DNA of 64,000 nucleotides from Bolinopsis microptera (taxonomy: Eukaryota > Ctenophora > Tentaculata > Lobata > Bolinopsidae). Of the stretch, positions 12,501 through 22,392 are shown one piece after another; within the stretch, counting starts at the first letter, position 1, and the number at the start of each line of letters is the position of its first letter. The notes beneath the pieces were generated by a model. It was not told where the DNA came from, searched no databases, and saw only the letters and a program-made list of their open reading frames with translations. Location of the stretch: assembly GCF_026151205.1 (NCBI RefSeq), contig NC_087080.1, forward strand, positions 11,641,837-11,705,836, written 5' to 3'. A program made the position numbers and the translations under genes.

Positions 12501-14513
12501 GATTGTACGATGGAGTTGAAGTCTTTGACTTGAACTTTACTATGATTAATGATTCATTTGGTTTGCTCGTTATGGAAAAATTGATTGATACTTTCTACCA
12601 TTATACATTTAGTAAATGCGATAAAAGTAATAAATACAGTATACATATTACATAACGGGTTCAGTGTCCACTTACCAAACCATGGCGATACATTTGAATA
12701 TTAAGATGTCCTCGAACATGAGGAAGAAGATGAACATTCTGTGGTTTCTCTCTCCCACACAGTTCCCTAGCCAGGGACAGTGGTGGTCAAACCTGAAACA
12801 CAAGGAAATATCTTGAGAATATATTTGGTGAGACCATATTATGATGTACAGGGAAAAATCTTTATCATTAGAAATTATGATAGTGTAAAAAACAGGATTT
12901 AGATTAACAGGCTGTTTATTTCACAACTTCCACTCTGCACATTCTTGCAGAATTTGCTTCAGTTTACAGGTTTATATCCAATAATCAAGCTACAACATTG
13001 CATATAATACATATCACAGCTGCACTGTATGGCTGTACATGATATTAGAAGATCTGTAAACGAATCACGAAAGCGAATTGCTATGGAGCAATGAGAGCAA
13101 CATAAGATAAATACTGATCTTCTGCAACTGCTAACATTCCTCATGGTCAGCATAGTTTTTATATCATAAGGGGCCATCTACTTAGGACGTCCGGCAAATA
13201 AGGAGGGCACAGAATTAACGAAAAAAGTCCCATTTATTTCAACTCTTTGACACTCTGTAAGTTTAGATCCCTGTATTTTGAACGAGAAGTTCCCAGAGCA
13301 GCTCATGAGAGCCGAGACACAACTCGCATATTCTCCTACTGTCTTAAAATTTATTCGATTGGATGGCTACCTAAGTACTTAAATGTAACTGTGCTAAACT
13401 TGTTTGACACTAAATGTATTATTGTCTATTTTAAGTAACTACACATTTTATCAACAATGAATTTGAGTTGGTTTTATTTATACTCTTAAAAGTAGCTGGA
13501 AATCCGGACGTGAGGTGGTTTAGAAAATTCGGACACACCCGGACAGGGGGAGGAGGGTGGTCTGAAAATCTGCGATTTTGGCGGACGTCCTAAGTAGATG
13601 GCCTCTAATATAACACGGGATGAATATGATGATACAAACTATAACACATTATAAAGTTAAGTAGGATTAACTGATCAGACCTAAGTAACGAACTGATCTG
13701 ACATAAGTAACGAACTGCTAAGGAGTAAGGGTCCTACCTTCTGACACATCTGTCGCAGTCACGACAGTGCTTACTGCGGAGGGGCTGGGATTGGTCGCAC
13801 CATCTACAATAGAATGCGTGGTCTGATTTTATCAATGTTGTGGTGTCTTCCTCGCTGTTTTCCTGAGGGAAGAATACTACTATAACAGATAGAGGTGAAA
13901 TTAATGAATGGTAAATAACCAGGCAATAATATGAAGTTTATAAAGCACCTTCTAGTTACTGAAAATATGAAATATGAATGTCCAAATATATTGAATTGTA
14001 GCTGTTACAGTAGTAAATGTATAAACATTAAACAAATCTCAGATTAAACTCTCATCAAACTAACCTCTACAACAGAAATAGGAACATATCCCGGATTCAT
14101 GAGGGAGGCAATGTAGTAGGTAACAAAAGTAGATATAACTAATACAGGGAGAAGGTATATCTCTAATGTGTGGTTCCCTGAAGCTACTGCTCTGTAGATA
14201 CCTTAGGGAGAACCAGGGTTAAGTATTAAATAAATTAATATTTAAATCAAATAATATTTAAATAAATATATAGGTAATGATGTGATAATAATTAAATAGA
14301 GTGCAAATGGTAGAGATAACTTGTTTGATTAATTTTAATTTCGTAAAAATCACATCATTTATGATACTTAAAAAATCCCCCATGGTTTGATTGAAAGTTG
14401 AAAGTTAGATTACGTACTGCTGTTAGGGTTGAAGCATATTCCTGCTAATACCAATAGGGATAGTAAAGTGTGTCCAACACGAGCAGCTATTCTGTTGTAC
14501 TTCTTGCGGGAAT
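9554..14513 (-). CDS. ZDHHC12: ZDHHC12-like DHHC palmitoyltransferase (first exon not found)
   Basis: Six minus-strand exons with matching phases were read: 14513-14418, 14201-14065, 13862-13738, 12792-12676, 10120-9946 and 9682-9554 (TGA at 9556-9554). In order they encode a first membrane helix ([18 protein letters not shown]), then a second ([20 protein letters not shown]) followed by NPGY, the family's DPG-like motif. The cysteine-rich domain follows ([20 protein letters not shown], then [20 protein letters not shown]) with an intact DHHC. Two further helices and the TTxE-like [13 protein letters not shown] come next, and a Cys-rich tail ends in [16 protein letters not shown]. The QPLRxxHCRxC and TTWE wording is closest to ZDHHC12. 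The enzyme S-palmitoylates proteins at Golgi/ER membranes. The 14513 exon opens with two leftover bases after an acceptor and has no in-frame ATG, so at least one upstream exon is missing from this reading. Confidence 0.87.
10128..10205 (+). repeat. Short tandem repeat of TTATTAAG units
   Basis: Repeated GTTATTAAGTTATTAAGT units lie in the intron just upstream (minus-strand sense) of the ZDHHC12-like exon 10120-9946. Confidence 0.7.
10930..11282 (+). mobile_element. LINE fragment: C-terminal end of a CR1/L2-type ORF2
   Basis: An open frame reads [20 protein letters not shown], then [20 protein letters not shown] and, near the end, [14 protein letters not shown]. This is the usual tail of CR1/L2-type ORF2 proteins after the reverse transcriptase (VWGG...L..LQ..A.R, then LPV..R, then W N.LP..IR). 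The upstream polymerase is absent, so the copy is 5'-truncated. It lies inside a ZDHHC12-like intron, in the opposite orientation to the gene. Confidence 0.75.
11585..11948 (-). mobile_element. tRNA-derived SINE
   Basis: Read on the minus strand, it starts with a tRNA-like head: A-box-like TAGCGCAGTTGGTTAGAACG (near 11946-11927) and B-box-like GGTTGCGAGTTCGAAACC (near 11905-11888). About 250 bases of unrelated body follow, then an A-rich tail visible on the plus strand as a T-run at 11586-11612. The size of about 360 bp, the internal Pol III promoter and the A-rich tail are typical of SINEs. It is not a functional tRNA gene, since the acceptor stem is not closed. Confidence 0.82.
13169..13606. 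mobile_element. Non-autonomous DNA element with 25 bp terminal inverted repeats
   Basis: The ends AGGGGCCATCTACTTAGGAC (left) and the reverse complement of GTCCTAAGTAGATGGCCTCT (right) form an inverted repeat of about 25 bp ending in GTCCG. The 438 bp interior has no coding sequence of note, only a 63-codon ORF without a domain. It lies in a ZDHHC12-like intron. No clear target duplication was found, so I do not assign a superfamily. Confidence 0.7.
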
Positions 14514-15730
14514 CTGTAGTCTGGTAAGAATAGATAAGTTTACATAATATATTTATTCGTGTATCGTTCTGATTATTGATGCTTTTACTTAGTAGTTAGT
14601 GTACTGGAATCGATCAAAATACTTATCTAATATCTATCTACTAAAACCCCAATAAACTGCAACGTTTGGGGGAAAGCAGGAGCTGCAGCAAATCAAGATT
14701 TTGCTTTAATCAAATACTTGATAATACAATATACATACTAAAAAGGGGTGATATAAAATCATACCAGAATTGAACTCAGAAGTCTTATCTAAAAGAACAA
14801 TAAAACACCTTTTCTGTTGTAGACTGTTCCAGAATCAGCTGCATATCCGGCTTTTTATCCGGTCTCTCCTTAAAGGGGTCCATATCTCAATACCACAGTA
14901 TAACCGTACAGCTAAGGTGGTGACATTTCATGAGATGCTACGTCATGTCGACTGAAGGTTAGTTGTTTAAAGGCCAAAGGGGTTGTAACACAAACTAAAA
15001 ACGGGAAAGAAACACTTCCATCCAATCTCACAATTACCCTTTATCTATTTAACTGGTTTTCTCCATTTTTACCCCCATCTACTTCATCCTTCTCGCAAGC
15101 TCTGAGGCTTAATAACTAAAAAAACACAAAACATCTTCAAAAATCATGGCATTATACTCAAAAAATTGGGTTTTGGAGTCAAATAAAACAATTGAACTGA
15201 TAAATAATTAAGAATAATGAATGTTTTTGCAAAAGGTTAAAAATTTAATAAAAATCGGAACATTGCATATTTTAATAAAAAATAATTGTAGGTAGAAAAC
15301 AAGAAAATCTGATTAATTGAAAAGAATTTGATAAAAATCAATGTAATCGTCTGTAATTTTTCAACCAAATTGGTATCTTAAATACAACAGGTAATTCATT
15401 GCCAAGATAATAGTCAGTAAAAATTGTAGATTTAATCAGAAGTGTCACTTAGAATTTCTTTTGGCACACAGTATAGTACCATCATGATAAGATCTTGGTA
15501 CAAACATAGAGAAAATTAACCAGACCATTCACTGCAGAATGAGAGGTCAAAATTAGGTTAAGTTTTTGTCAAGAATGCTAGAATTAGGCGTGAAATGCCT
15601 TCAATAACTAAAATATTGTGAGAGGAGGATATCATTGTCCAGTGGCCACTAAATGTAATATTCTCAGAGAATAGACTCAACAAATGAGTGACAAGGTAAA
15701 CAAAAATGCAATGGCACGCTTTAACTCCAT
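14514..15730. other. Upstream region of ZDHHC12-like gene and 3' flank of TSPO
   Basis: AT-rich sequence, presumably holding the missing first exon of the ZDHHC12-like gene and the TSPO 3' untranslated region. I could not identify a first exon with ATG, correct phase and donor. Confidence 0.4.
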
Positions 15731-16297
15731 TTAAGCGTCTATTGATGGCAAGGAAGATGTGTCAGGGTTTAGTGTCCAAAGGGCATAGTTTAGATAGCTG
15801 GTGAAGGTTATCAACACCAAGTATGGTAGCAGAAGGAGACCTGCTGAGTATTCTATTGGTAGGAAAACTGATATGTTTAGGATGATGAAGACAAGCATTA
15901 TAAGTATATCAATAAAACCGCCCAGCTGACGTCCAATAAAGAAAATTAAAGGCCATGTAAAGTTCAGAGTTATCTGAAACAAGAACACCATCCAAGGAAG
16001 AGTCAGGCTAAAGCCAATTTTCCGGTAGACTTTAAAAGCAGAAAGAGCAATCATGAAGTAGAGGATACTCCAAACAGGACCAAATACCCAGTCGGGTGGG
16101 TGACACAATGGTTTTTTTAGTTTTTCATACCAGTCATCTGGTCGTAGTGCTCCACCTGGTATAGTCATGATGTCTATTAGTGTACCACCTCCCTCCATCA
16201 GTAGCAGTAACCCCACGAACACTGCAGCATCTTTCTTATTATTCTGTGTCTTGCCTATATTCTTGTAACCTAATTCTTCTGGATTCTCAACATACAT
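15731..16297 (-). CDS. TSPO: TSPO, translocator protein (TspO/MBR family)
   Basis: Single open exon of 188 residues from the ATG at 16297 (MYVENPEELGYKN) to TAA. TSPO is a five-helix outer mitochondrial membrane protein that binds cholesterol and porphyrins. The family signature is clear: LKKPLCHPPDWVFGPVW, ILYFMIALSAFKVYRK, TLNFTWPLIFFIGRQLGG, and PYLVLITFTSYLNYALWTLN at the end, with five hydrophobic segments in the expected places. The N-terminal extension of about 30 residues before the first helix makes it longer than the usual 160-170. An acceptor-like TTTCTAG lies just upstream (near 16318), so a 5' untranslated exon is possible and the frame stays open beyond the ATG. The coding part appears uninterrupted, unlike its multi-exon neighbours, which could mean intron loss. 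Confidence 0.93.
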   Translation of the reverse strand: MYVENPEELGYKNIGKTQNNKKDAAVFVGLLLLMEGGGTLIDIMTIPGGALRPDDWYEKLKKPLCHPPDWVFGPVWSILYFMIALSAFKVYRKIGFSLTLPWMVFLFQITLNFTWPLIFFIGRQLGGFIDILIMLVFIILNISVFLPIEYSAGLLLLPYLVLITFTSYLNYALWTLNPDTSSLPSIDA

Positions 16298-16640
16298 TGA
16301 AGCCTTAAATGACACACTAGAAAGTTCAGATATAAGTATTGAAATGTGGATAACAGTACACAGATAAAAAGTTCATTCAGTTGACAGTTTCTTGCAGTTG
16401 GTATATGCCTTCTTACCACTTTCTAGCTACTCCAAGTCTCTTAATCAGGCTTGTGATCCACGTCAGTATAAAAGGGAGTATATTAACTTTTGATCTACTT
16501 GCAATCGCATGTTACAAATCGAAATACAGATTAGTTATTAACTGTACAATAAAAATAAAATAGTACTTATATTATAAAGTAGACAGAAAGATCTTTTAAA
16601 AATATAACTACTGAATGAACAAGCAGAACTACCAGCCAAT
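16298..16640. other. TSPO upstream region
   Basis: AT-rich sequence with no gene recognised; expected to hold the TSPO promoter and any 5' untranslated exon. Confidence 0.4.
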
Positions 16641-16649
16641 ATTAAGCGT

Positions 16650-16925
16650 ACCATTTTATTTTGACTCATGATCATGTCACTCTTTACACCATCTTCCACC
16701 ACTCACCAGTCACTCCGATTTCACCGGCAACCTTCCCAGGGTTGATTCACTATGTCAATCCTTCGTATCTCGCCGATCTGCATACGCGGTGGTTGCGAGA
16801 AGATGCGCGGCGCGGCCCAGTAGTGCATTGTGCTACAATCCCCAGGGTTGCCACACCCCAAAGGTAGGCAAAGCATCTCAATGCTATCGGCCTCTTGTGA
16901 GCTTTCTTAGCTCAGCCTCTCTTAA
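16650..16925 (+). mobile_element. SINE-like retroposon with its 3' module shared elsewhere
   Basis: The block ends in GCATCTCAATGCTATC, then GGCCTCTTGTGAGCTTTCTT and AGCTCAGCCTCTC. The same module, followed by an A-run, is found at 60350-60408 (GCATCTCAATGCTATCCTCT, then GGCCCAGCCTCTC and A-rich). Two copies sharing a 3' end with an A-rich tail suggest a retroposon family, the second copy being 5'-truncated. The left boundary is uncertain. It abuts the 5' end of the LINE at 16931. Confidence 0.5.
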
Positions 16926-17168
16926 ATACTTTAATACTTTCAGCGCTGCTATATAACAAATAATTTGAGGTATGTGTAATGTTAAACGATAATGTCAAAC
17001 GATAACTGAAACTGTTAAACGATAACTGACACAGCACAGACCCGAGAAGTCCTGCTTCTCCTTCCACTCTACACAAATCTATAAAGGGAGTCAGACCCAA
17101 AAGTCTGAACATTTCCGGTTGGTGATTAAGTTTTTTAGAAGATACAAACTCCTTTTTTCATTTTGTGA

Positions 17169-19349
17169 ATGTCTGGTAATAGTAGTATACCAAGAAGTGG
17201 GAGAGGAGGTTCCATGGATACACTCAGTCCTCACCTCAACAAGAGGAATAAAGCTAAGTCAGAAAGCGATACTAGCTCGCCCTTAATTAAGGTGAGCAGA
17301 GTAGCTGAAAGTGCTGCCAAGACGAAACACTGGGACCTTGATAAGTGCCCGTGTAACGGCTCGTCTGGCGGCAAAGTCTATTTGATCGACTGTTCGCGTT
17401 GTAAGCAGCAGTGGCATGTTGATTGTCTTAGTATGCGGGGGATCTCAAGGCAGGCCATCAACGCCATGGTTGACTACCTATGTCCCTTTTGCTATGTTGC
17501 CCCAGTAAGCACTGCCAGGAATAAGAGATCAGACACATGCTTCTCCTGCAGAAACACAACAGTCTTACGACAGGCTAACAGTGAATTTGAAGCCTCAGCT
17601 GCTGCAGATAATCTTAATAACATAGGCCTAATCTCAGCATCGCTTGCCTCGGTAGACAGTGAGAAACTCTGCGAGCAAATAGCCAGTCTCAACAGCAACA
17701 TGGAACGTCTTCAGACTTTTGATCTCCATCTACAACATCTCCTGATTAAAGAAGACGGGTTGAAGTCCCATCAGGCTCAAATGAAAAAGTTAGAAGCAGC
17801 ACTGTCCTCATCATCCAGCTCTGCCACAGACCCTCTAGCCAACAGCATCGAGCAGCTGAACCAGCAACTTGCACAGCTTCAATCGCATCAAACTGCAGCA
17901 TCTGAAACACCTGCTTGCACTGCCACTCATGAGCTACTTGAGAGAGTCTCACTAGAACTGAATGAGCATTCCACCCAACTTAACAACTTAAGCAGTCAAA
18001 TACAGGATTCTAAAGCATCTCCTAAAGCACCACCTGTAGCCCAGTACCCCTCTCCTCCAGTGCAGGCTCCCCTACAACCTGAACAACCTACCCCTCACTT
18101 ACCACATGATCAGGTACCAGTAACTGAAACCAGGCCAGATTTCATTCTGGCTACTGAATCTGAGAAAATTATTGCCTTTCTTCAGTCATGTTCCTTCAAA
18201 CAAGAGAACGGTCACTCCGTCACTTCATTTGGCACCCCCTACCACTACATGGGATCCAAATCTTCAGAAAATGTGCCACCAATTCCTGAGGAACTCAAAC
18301 CATTATTTGATGAAATGAATAAAGTACAAACTGAACATTTTAACAAGAGCTACCCGGATCAGCCCCACCTGACGGCCCCGGTTATCAATTCATGTCTCAT
18401 CAACAGATATGATGGCTCTGATAGTCACCTGCCAAACCATTCAGACCGTGAAGTGACCATCCATCCAGAATCATCAATACTTACCTTGTCTCTCGGCCAG
18501 ATCTGCAACATCAAGTTCACTGAATGTGACTCTAGAACTGAATCCTCTCTTGAATGTCATGATCGCTCCCTGTACATAATGAGCCGTAGATCACAAGAAG
18601 TTTACAGCCATATGATTGAGCGTGGCTCAATATCAGATGGTATTAGGTATTCGCTGACCTTTCGTGCTGTTAGCTGGACAAATAAAAATTGCACAAGTTT
18701 ACATGGTGATTCAAACACAGGCTTCTTGCGTTTTGGGTCTGACAAGAGGGGTACCTTTGGCGAACTCATGCCAGGTCAAAAGTTCTGGGCTCCCAGAATT
18801 GAAGATATCAACCCTGTGTCCTGCATGGGTTACGCCAATGTGGTGCTCCACTGTGGGATCAATGACGTGAGACAGCCTGATATTAGTTGTGAGAATGATG
18901 TTGCTGATTGTTATAATAAACTCAAGCTGAAAATTAAACAAATTAAGAATCTTAGCCCCAGCACTAGAGCTGTTTTTGTTTGTAAACTGCTGCCTACTAA
19001 GGACTTAGAGCTGAATGTAAAAGTTAATGCATTTAATAGACTTATTCATTTCGACCTGCTCCCTACATGTAAGGATGTCGTATGTGTTAAAGGTTTCGAA
19101 AAGTTTGCCTGCAACTATGGTCTTGCGGATGAACTGTCGAAACAATTCGACAGACATGGTCGACCTGATACACTTCATCTTAACAAGTTAGGGGCAAGAG
19201 TCCTTGCTGGACTCATTAAACAATCTGTATTTATTAGGTTAAATGGCGGAGAAGACAGAAGAAAACACATCGGCAAAGTCAATGGACGGCTATACAGCAA
19301 CGTGGCTAGTGGCCCGCCTGCACTGCAGCGGAGGGGACGGAACGGTTAA
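17169..19349 (+). CDS. LINE ORF1: PHD finger + AlkB-like dioxygenase + SGNH esterase
   Basis: The 726-residue ORF1 has three recognisable modules. Residues 60-108 are a PHD-type zinc finger (C60, C62, C75, C78, H83, C86, C105, C108). Residues about 150-300 are Leu/Gln/Ser-rich and heptad-like, then Pro-rich, a likely oligomerisation and linker part. Residues about 400-500 look like an AlkB-type 2-oxoglutarate/Fe(II) dioxygenase: N412-R413-Y414 (co-substrate pocket), H424-x-D426 and H481 (iron triad), R493 and R499 in RYSLTFR (ALKBH2 has RVNLTFR). Residues about 508-690 are an SGNH hydrolase with GDSNT (S515), GIND (563-566) and DTLH (D667, H670). PHD and esterase modules are known in CR1-type ORF1 proteins; an AlkB module between them is not something I know as described. 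All catalytic residues are kept. Activity on methylated template RNA/cDNA is inference. Confidence 0.88.
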   Translation: MSGNSSIPRSGRGGSMDTLSPHLNKRNKAKSESDTSSPLIKVSRVAESAAKTKHWDLDKCPCNGSSGGKVYLIDCSRCKQQWHVDCLSMRGISRQAINAMVDYLCPFCYVAPVSTARNKRSDTCFSCRNTTVLRQANSEFEASAAADNLNNIGLISASLASVDSEKLCEQIASLNSNMERLQTFDLHLQHLLIKEDGLKSHQAQMKKLEAALSSSSSSATDPLANSIEQLNQQLAQLQSHQTAASETPACTATHELLERVSLELNEHSTQLNNLSSQIQDSKASPKAPPVAQYPSPPVQAPLQPEQPTPHLPHDQVPVTETRPDFILATESEKIIAFLQSCSFKQENGHSVTSFGTPYHYMGSKSSENVPPIPEELKPLFDEMNKVQTEHFNKSYPDQPHLTAPVINSCLINRYDGSDSHLPNHSDREVTIHPESSILTLSLGQICNIKFTECDSRTESSLECHDRSLYIMSRRSQEVYSHMIERGSISDGIRYSLTFRAVSWTNKNCTSLHGDSNTGFLRFGSDKRGTFGELMPGQKFWAPRIEDINPVSCMGYANVVLHCGINDVRQPDISCENDVADCYNKLKLKIKQIKNLSPSTRAVFVCKLLPTKDLELNVKVNAFNRLIHFDLLPTCKDVVCVKGFEKFACNYGLADELSKQFDRHGRPDTLHLNKLGARVLAGLIKQSVFIRLNGGEDRRKHIGKVNGRLYSNVASGPPALQRRGRNG

Positions 19350-19354
19350 CAGGT

Positions 19355-20467
19355 ATGGTTAATCGTGTTCAAAAGGAAATTTGTAGTCACTGTCTGAAGA
19401 ATATTGGATTAGGGCTTCCCCACTTTGAATGTTTTAACTGCAATAGTATTCTCCATGCTAAATGTTTTAATCCTTCCAAAGCGCAAGTTATCAATTCAAA
19501 CTTTTACTGCAACGAGTGTAAACATTCCATATCTAAAAAATACAATCCTTTTAAAGTAATGACCGATCCTGAAGTCAATGACTGTGACCCATGTATCCAA
19601 AAGATGTCCGATGCTTTGGAAAACTGTAGATCCTATACAATTAAAGACTTTAACACACATATCAAACCTTGTTTTGCAAGCAACTGCTCCATGATTTTCC
19701 AGAACATAGATGGTAATAAAACAAATTTTGATGCCTTTAGCATGGAACTAAACCGATTAGCCGAAAAATTTAAAATTATTGGACTTGCTGAAACCAATAT
19801 TGGAATAGAGGAAAGCACTGTTTACCATCTTGAGGGGTACAATTGTTTTTATCAGGACAAACATATCAATAAAGCTAGGGGAAGTGGAGTAGCATTGTAC
19901 TTAAAGGACGAACTTAATGGAGTTGTAAACGAAGAATTATCATGGGTAACCAAAAATCTTGAAACCCTATTTATTACTATTCAACATGATGAACCTGTAC
20001 ATGTAGGAGTACTGTACCGTCCTCCTAGTGGGGACTCCTCAGAGGCACTAAATGAACTTAGAAAAATAATTGAATCATGCCCAAAAAAGAATGCTTACAT
20101 ACTAGGTGACTTTAACATTAATCTCCATGATGAAAACAGTAAACTTGTTCAAGACTTTGAAAACCTTATTCTAGGTCTAGGTTTATCACCACTTATTTCT
20201 ACTTCCACGCATCATAAACCAGGATGTAACGAATCGTGTATTGACAACATACTCACCAACAACATAGAAAACTCTATCTGCTCTGGAACAATTAGTACCT
20301 GCATCAGTCACCATCATGCTGTATTCCATATATTCAACTCACCCCTAGTCAATACTGAGGTTCATGAACAAAACTATTTCCAGTACTATGACTACTGTGC
20401 AAAAAATGTGGACAAATTTGTGGAAGTACTAGACAATGAATTAACTAGTGATGAATCTTATCTCTAG
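19355..20467 (+). CDS. LINE ORF2, N-terminal part: zinc finger + AP endonuclease
   Basis: It starts five bases after the ORF1 stop (TAACAGGTATGG), an arrangement fitting termination-reinitiation. Residues 11-55 form a Cys/His finger (C11, C14, C26, C29, H34, C37, C52, C55). The rest is an APE-type endonuclease: MIFQNIDGNK, IIGLAETNI (catalytic Glu), GSGVALYLKD, GVLYRPPSG, AYILGDFNIN and, near the end, TCISHHHAVFHIF in place of the usual SDH. This domain nicks target DNA for target-primed reverse transcription. The frame ends at a stop shortly after the endonuclease, because the following RT segment was lost and the frame changed at the deletion junction near 20450-20465. Confidence 0.85.
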   Translation: MVNRVQKEICSHCLKNIGLGLPHFECFNCNSILHAKCFNPSKAQVINSNFYCNECKHSISKKYNPFKVMTDPEVNDCDPCIQKMSDALENCRSYTIKDFNTHIKPCFASNCSMIFQNIDGNKTNFDAFSMELNRLAEKFKIIGLAETNIGIEESTVYHLEGYNCFYQDKHINKARGSGVALYLKDELNGVVNEELSWVTKNLETLFITIQHDEPVHVGVLYRPPSGDSSEALNELRKIIESCPKKNAYILGDFNINLHDENSKLVQDFENLILGLGLSPLISTSTHHKPGCNESCIDNILTNNIENSICSGTISTCISHHHAVFHIFNSPLVNTEVHEQNYFQYYDYCAKNVDKFVEVLDNELTSDESYL

Positions 20468-21569
20468 TTATTTGTCTAATAGGAAACAATTTGTAAACGT
20501 TTTGGATACCAAATCTGATGAATTACCGGTTGAATTCGGGGTCCCTCAGGGTAGTGTATTAGGACCTCTACTTTTCCTACTGTACATCAATGACATATGC
20601 AATATAACTAAAAAGGGTAAATTTGTCTTATTTGCAGACGATACTAATATATTTGTCGCTGCCGATTCGAAAAATAAAGCATACGAATTGGCTAATGAAG
20701 TACTACAGGCCGTAAACAAGTATATGGGAGTTAACCTACTGCACATTAATGTAAAGAAGTGTTGTTACATGTATTTTTCTCCCTCTAAACGTAATAATAA
20801 CGAATTAGATGCCGACATAGATAGCCAAAACTTGTCCATTAATAACAAAATAATTAAACGTGTAAGTCAGACAAAATTTCTCGGAGTAATCATGGACGAT
20901 AAATTGAGCTGGAAACCACATATATCATCCCTCAACAAGAAACTAAGAAGTGCTTGTGGACGTATCTACCGTATTAAGAAATGCTTACCAGAATCACTAT
21001 ATAAGCAAATATATCATTCCCTCTTTGAATCACACCTAGGTTATGCTATTTCTGTCTGGGGAGGTATTCCCAATAATCAGTTAAAACCGCTATTTATTAC
21101 TCAAAAGAAGTGTATCAGGATTCTATTTGGAGACTATGAAGCTTATGTAGACAAATTCAAGACATGTGCTAGAGCAAGACCAATTAATTCTCAACGTCTA
21201 GGATCTGAATTCTATGTTAAAGAGTCCACTAAGCCTCTATTCACAAAACATGAATTACTTGTTACAGAGAACCTGTACCGATACCGTTGTTTAATGGAAC
21301 TTTTCAAGATCATTAAGTCACGAGTACCAATTTCGTTATACTACTTACTCAACATATCAAATAGGAAAGATAATCTGTTCATTACACCCTCTCCAACTAA
21401 TCAATTTATTTATAAATCTGCATGGCTTTGGAACGAATTCCGTAAAGTTGGCCCGTTAAATTTCACCTCCACATGCGGATCTGTCAAGAATTTACTTAAA
21501 CAGTCACTTCTAAGAGCTCAAAACCGGTATGGAACTGAGTGGTGTGACAGAAATTTCACTGAATTCTGA
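20448..21569 (+). pseudogene. LINE ORF2, C-terminal part of reverse transcriptase (5' half deleted)
   Basis: It reads ISSYLSNRKQFV, then GVPQGSVLGPLLFLLYIND (motif B), FADDTNIFV (catalytic F-A-D-D motif C), FLGVIMDDKLSWKPHI (motif E region) and the usual CR1-type C-terminal tail to TGA. Motifs 0, 1, 2 and A, which include the first catalytic Asp, are missing. The loss is estimated at about 0.9-1 kb against the complete RT of the LINE at 36408-44364. The stretch overlaps the previous frame by about 20 bases and is in a different frame, so no single ORF2 protein can be made. Confidence 0.82.
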
Positions 21570-22392
21570 TTATGAAGTGATATTCATTTGCCCGTTATTC
21601 CCACTTAAGCACTTACTGACTGACAAGCTTATCTATGAGTAACATGCTTGAATTTAGGTAAACAACATACAACTCATTCCCAGTTACGCTGAGCGCAACC
21701 GCCGAATGACACAGTAATATGGGCATGCGCATAGCATTGCGCGCCGATGCTGTGCGCGTTGTCGGCCGAAACTTGGGAAGTTCCCGCTCTAATATTCAGA
21801 CGACAGTGATGACTCATTAAGAGCACTAATTTCGACCACTTTCCCGGTCGAGCCATACCAAATCAAACTAATTGACCCACGTGTATAGCCAATGTCCTGG
21901 CGGTGCTGAGCCGATCTAAAACTCTTCTGTAAACTCTTTTGTCTCTTGTAACTTGTTTATATTTTATATTTAAGTTATACTGTGTACTGTGTACAATAGT
22001 TATAGCGTATAGTGTGTAGTGTGTAGTGGTTATTTTGTTGTGACGTGTCACTTTATATTTTGCTACCAACGTCAGCCTTGACTTACCATTTATTGTAATT
22101 GGTACAGCATATATCAAAACTAAAACACTGTTTTCGATCTGACGGGTGATGGGCTCTCTCTGATTGGACACGGTTCTAGGGGGTACCCGGGGTACGAGTT
22201 AACGAATAGTGTTCGTGTCCTTCCACAACCCCCTCTCATTGTGTTTTTGACGGAGGAGAAGCCTAGTTCATCCGTCTGCATCGCTTAATCGAGTTGAAAA
22301 TTTAGCCAATAACAAACTAAATTACATGTTATACTGATAGCAGGTGTAGAGTTTATGACATACAAATTCTAAATTTTTGACGGCTGACGATG

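Larger units (their letters stand above)
16931..21600 (+). mobile_element. CR1-like LINE with PHD-AlkB-SGNH ORF1 and internally deleted ORF2
   Basis: The element starts with TTAATACTTTCAGCGCTGCT at 16931, a 39 bp 5' terminus shared with the LINE at 36408-44364. A 5' UTR of about 240 bp leads to ORF1 (17169-19349), a gap of five bases, then ORF2. ORF2 has a Cys/His finger and AP-type endonuclease (19355-20467), then jumps to the reverse transcriptase from the region before motif B (20448-21569) in another frame. RT motifs 0 to A are missing, so this copy cannot supply its own polymerase. The 3' boundary is not clear, because the sequence after 21569 is part of the giant inverted duplication. 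A 5'-truncated sister piece is at 51475-51863. Confidence 0.85.

Noticed and set aside
16661-16867. 68-codon ORF upstream of the AlkB-bearing LINE
   Set aside because: It lies over a SINE-like repeat whose 3' module recurs at 60350; no domain.
17492-18941. Minus-strand and alternate-frame ORFs of 68-76 codons
   Set aside because: Shadows of LINE ORF1 with no independent support.
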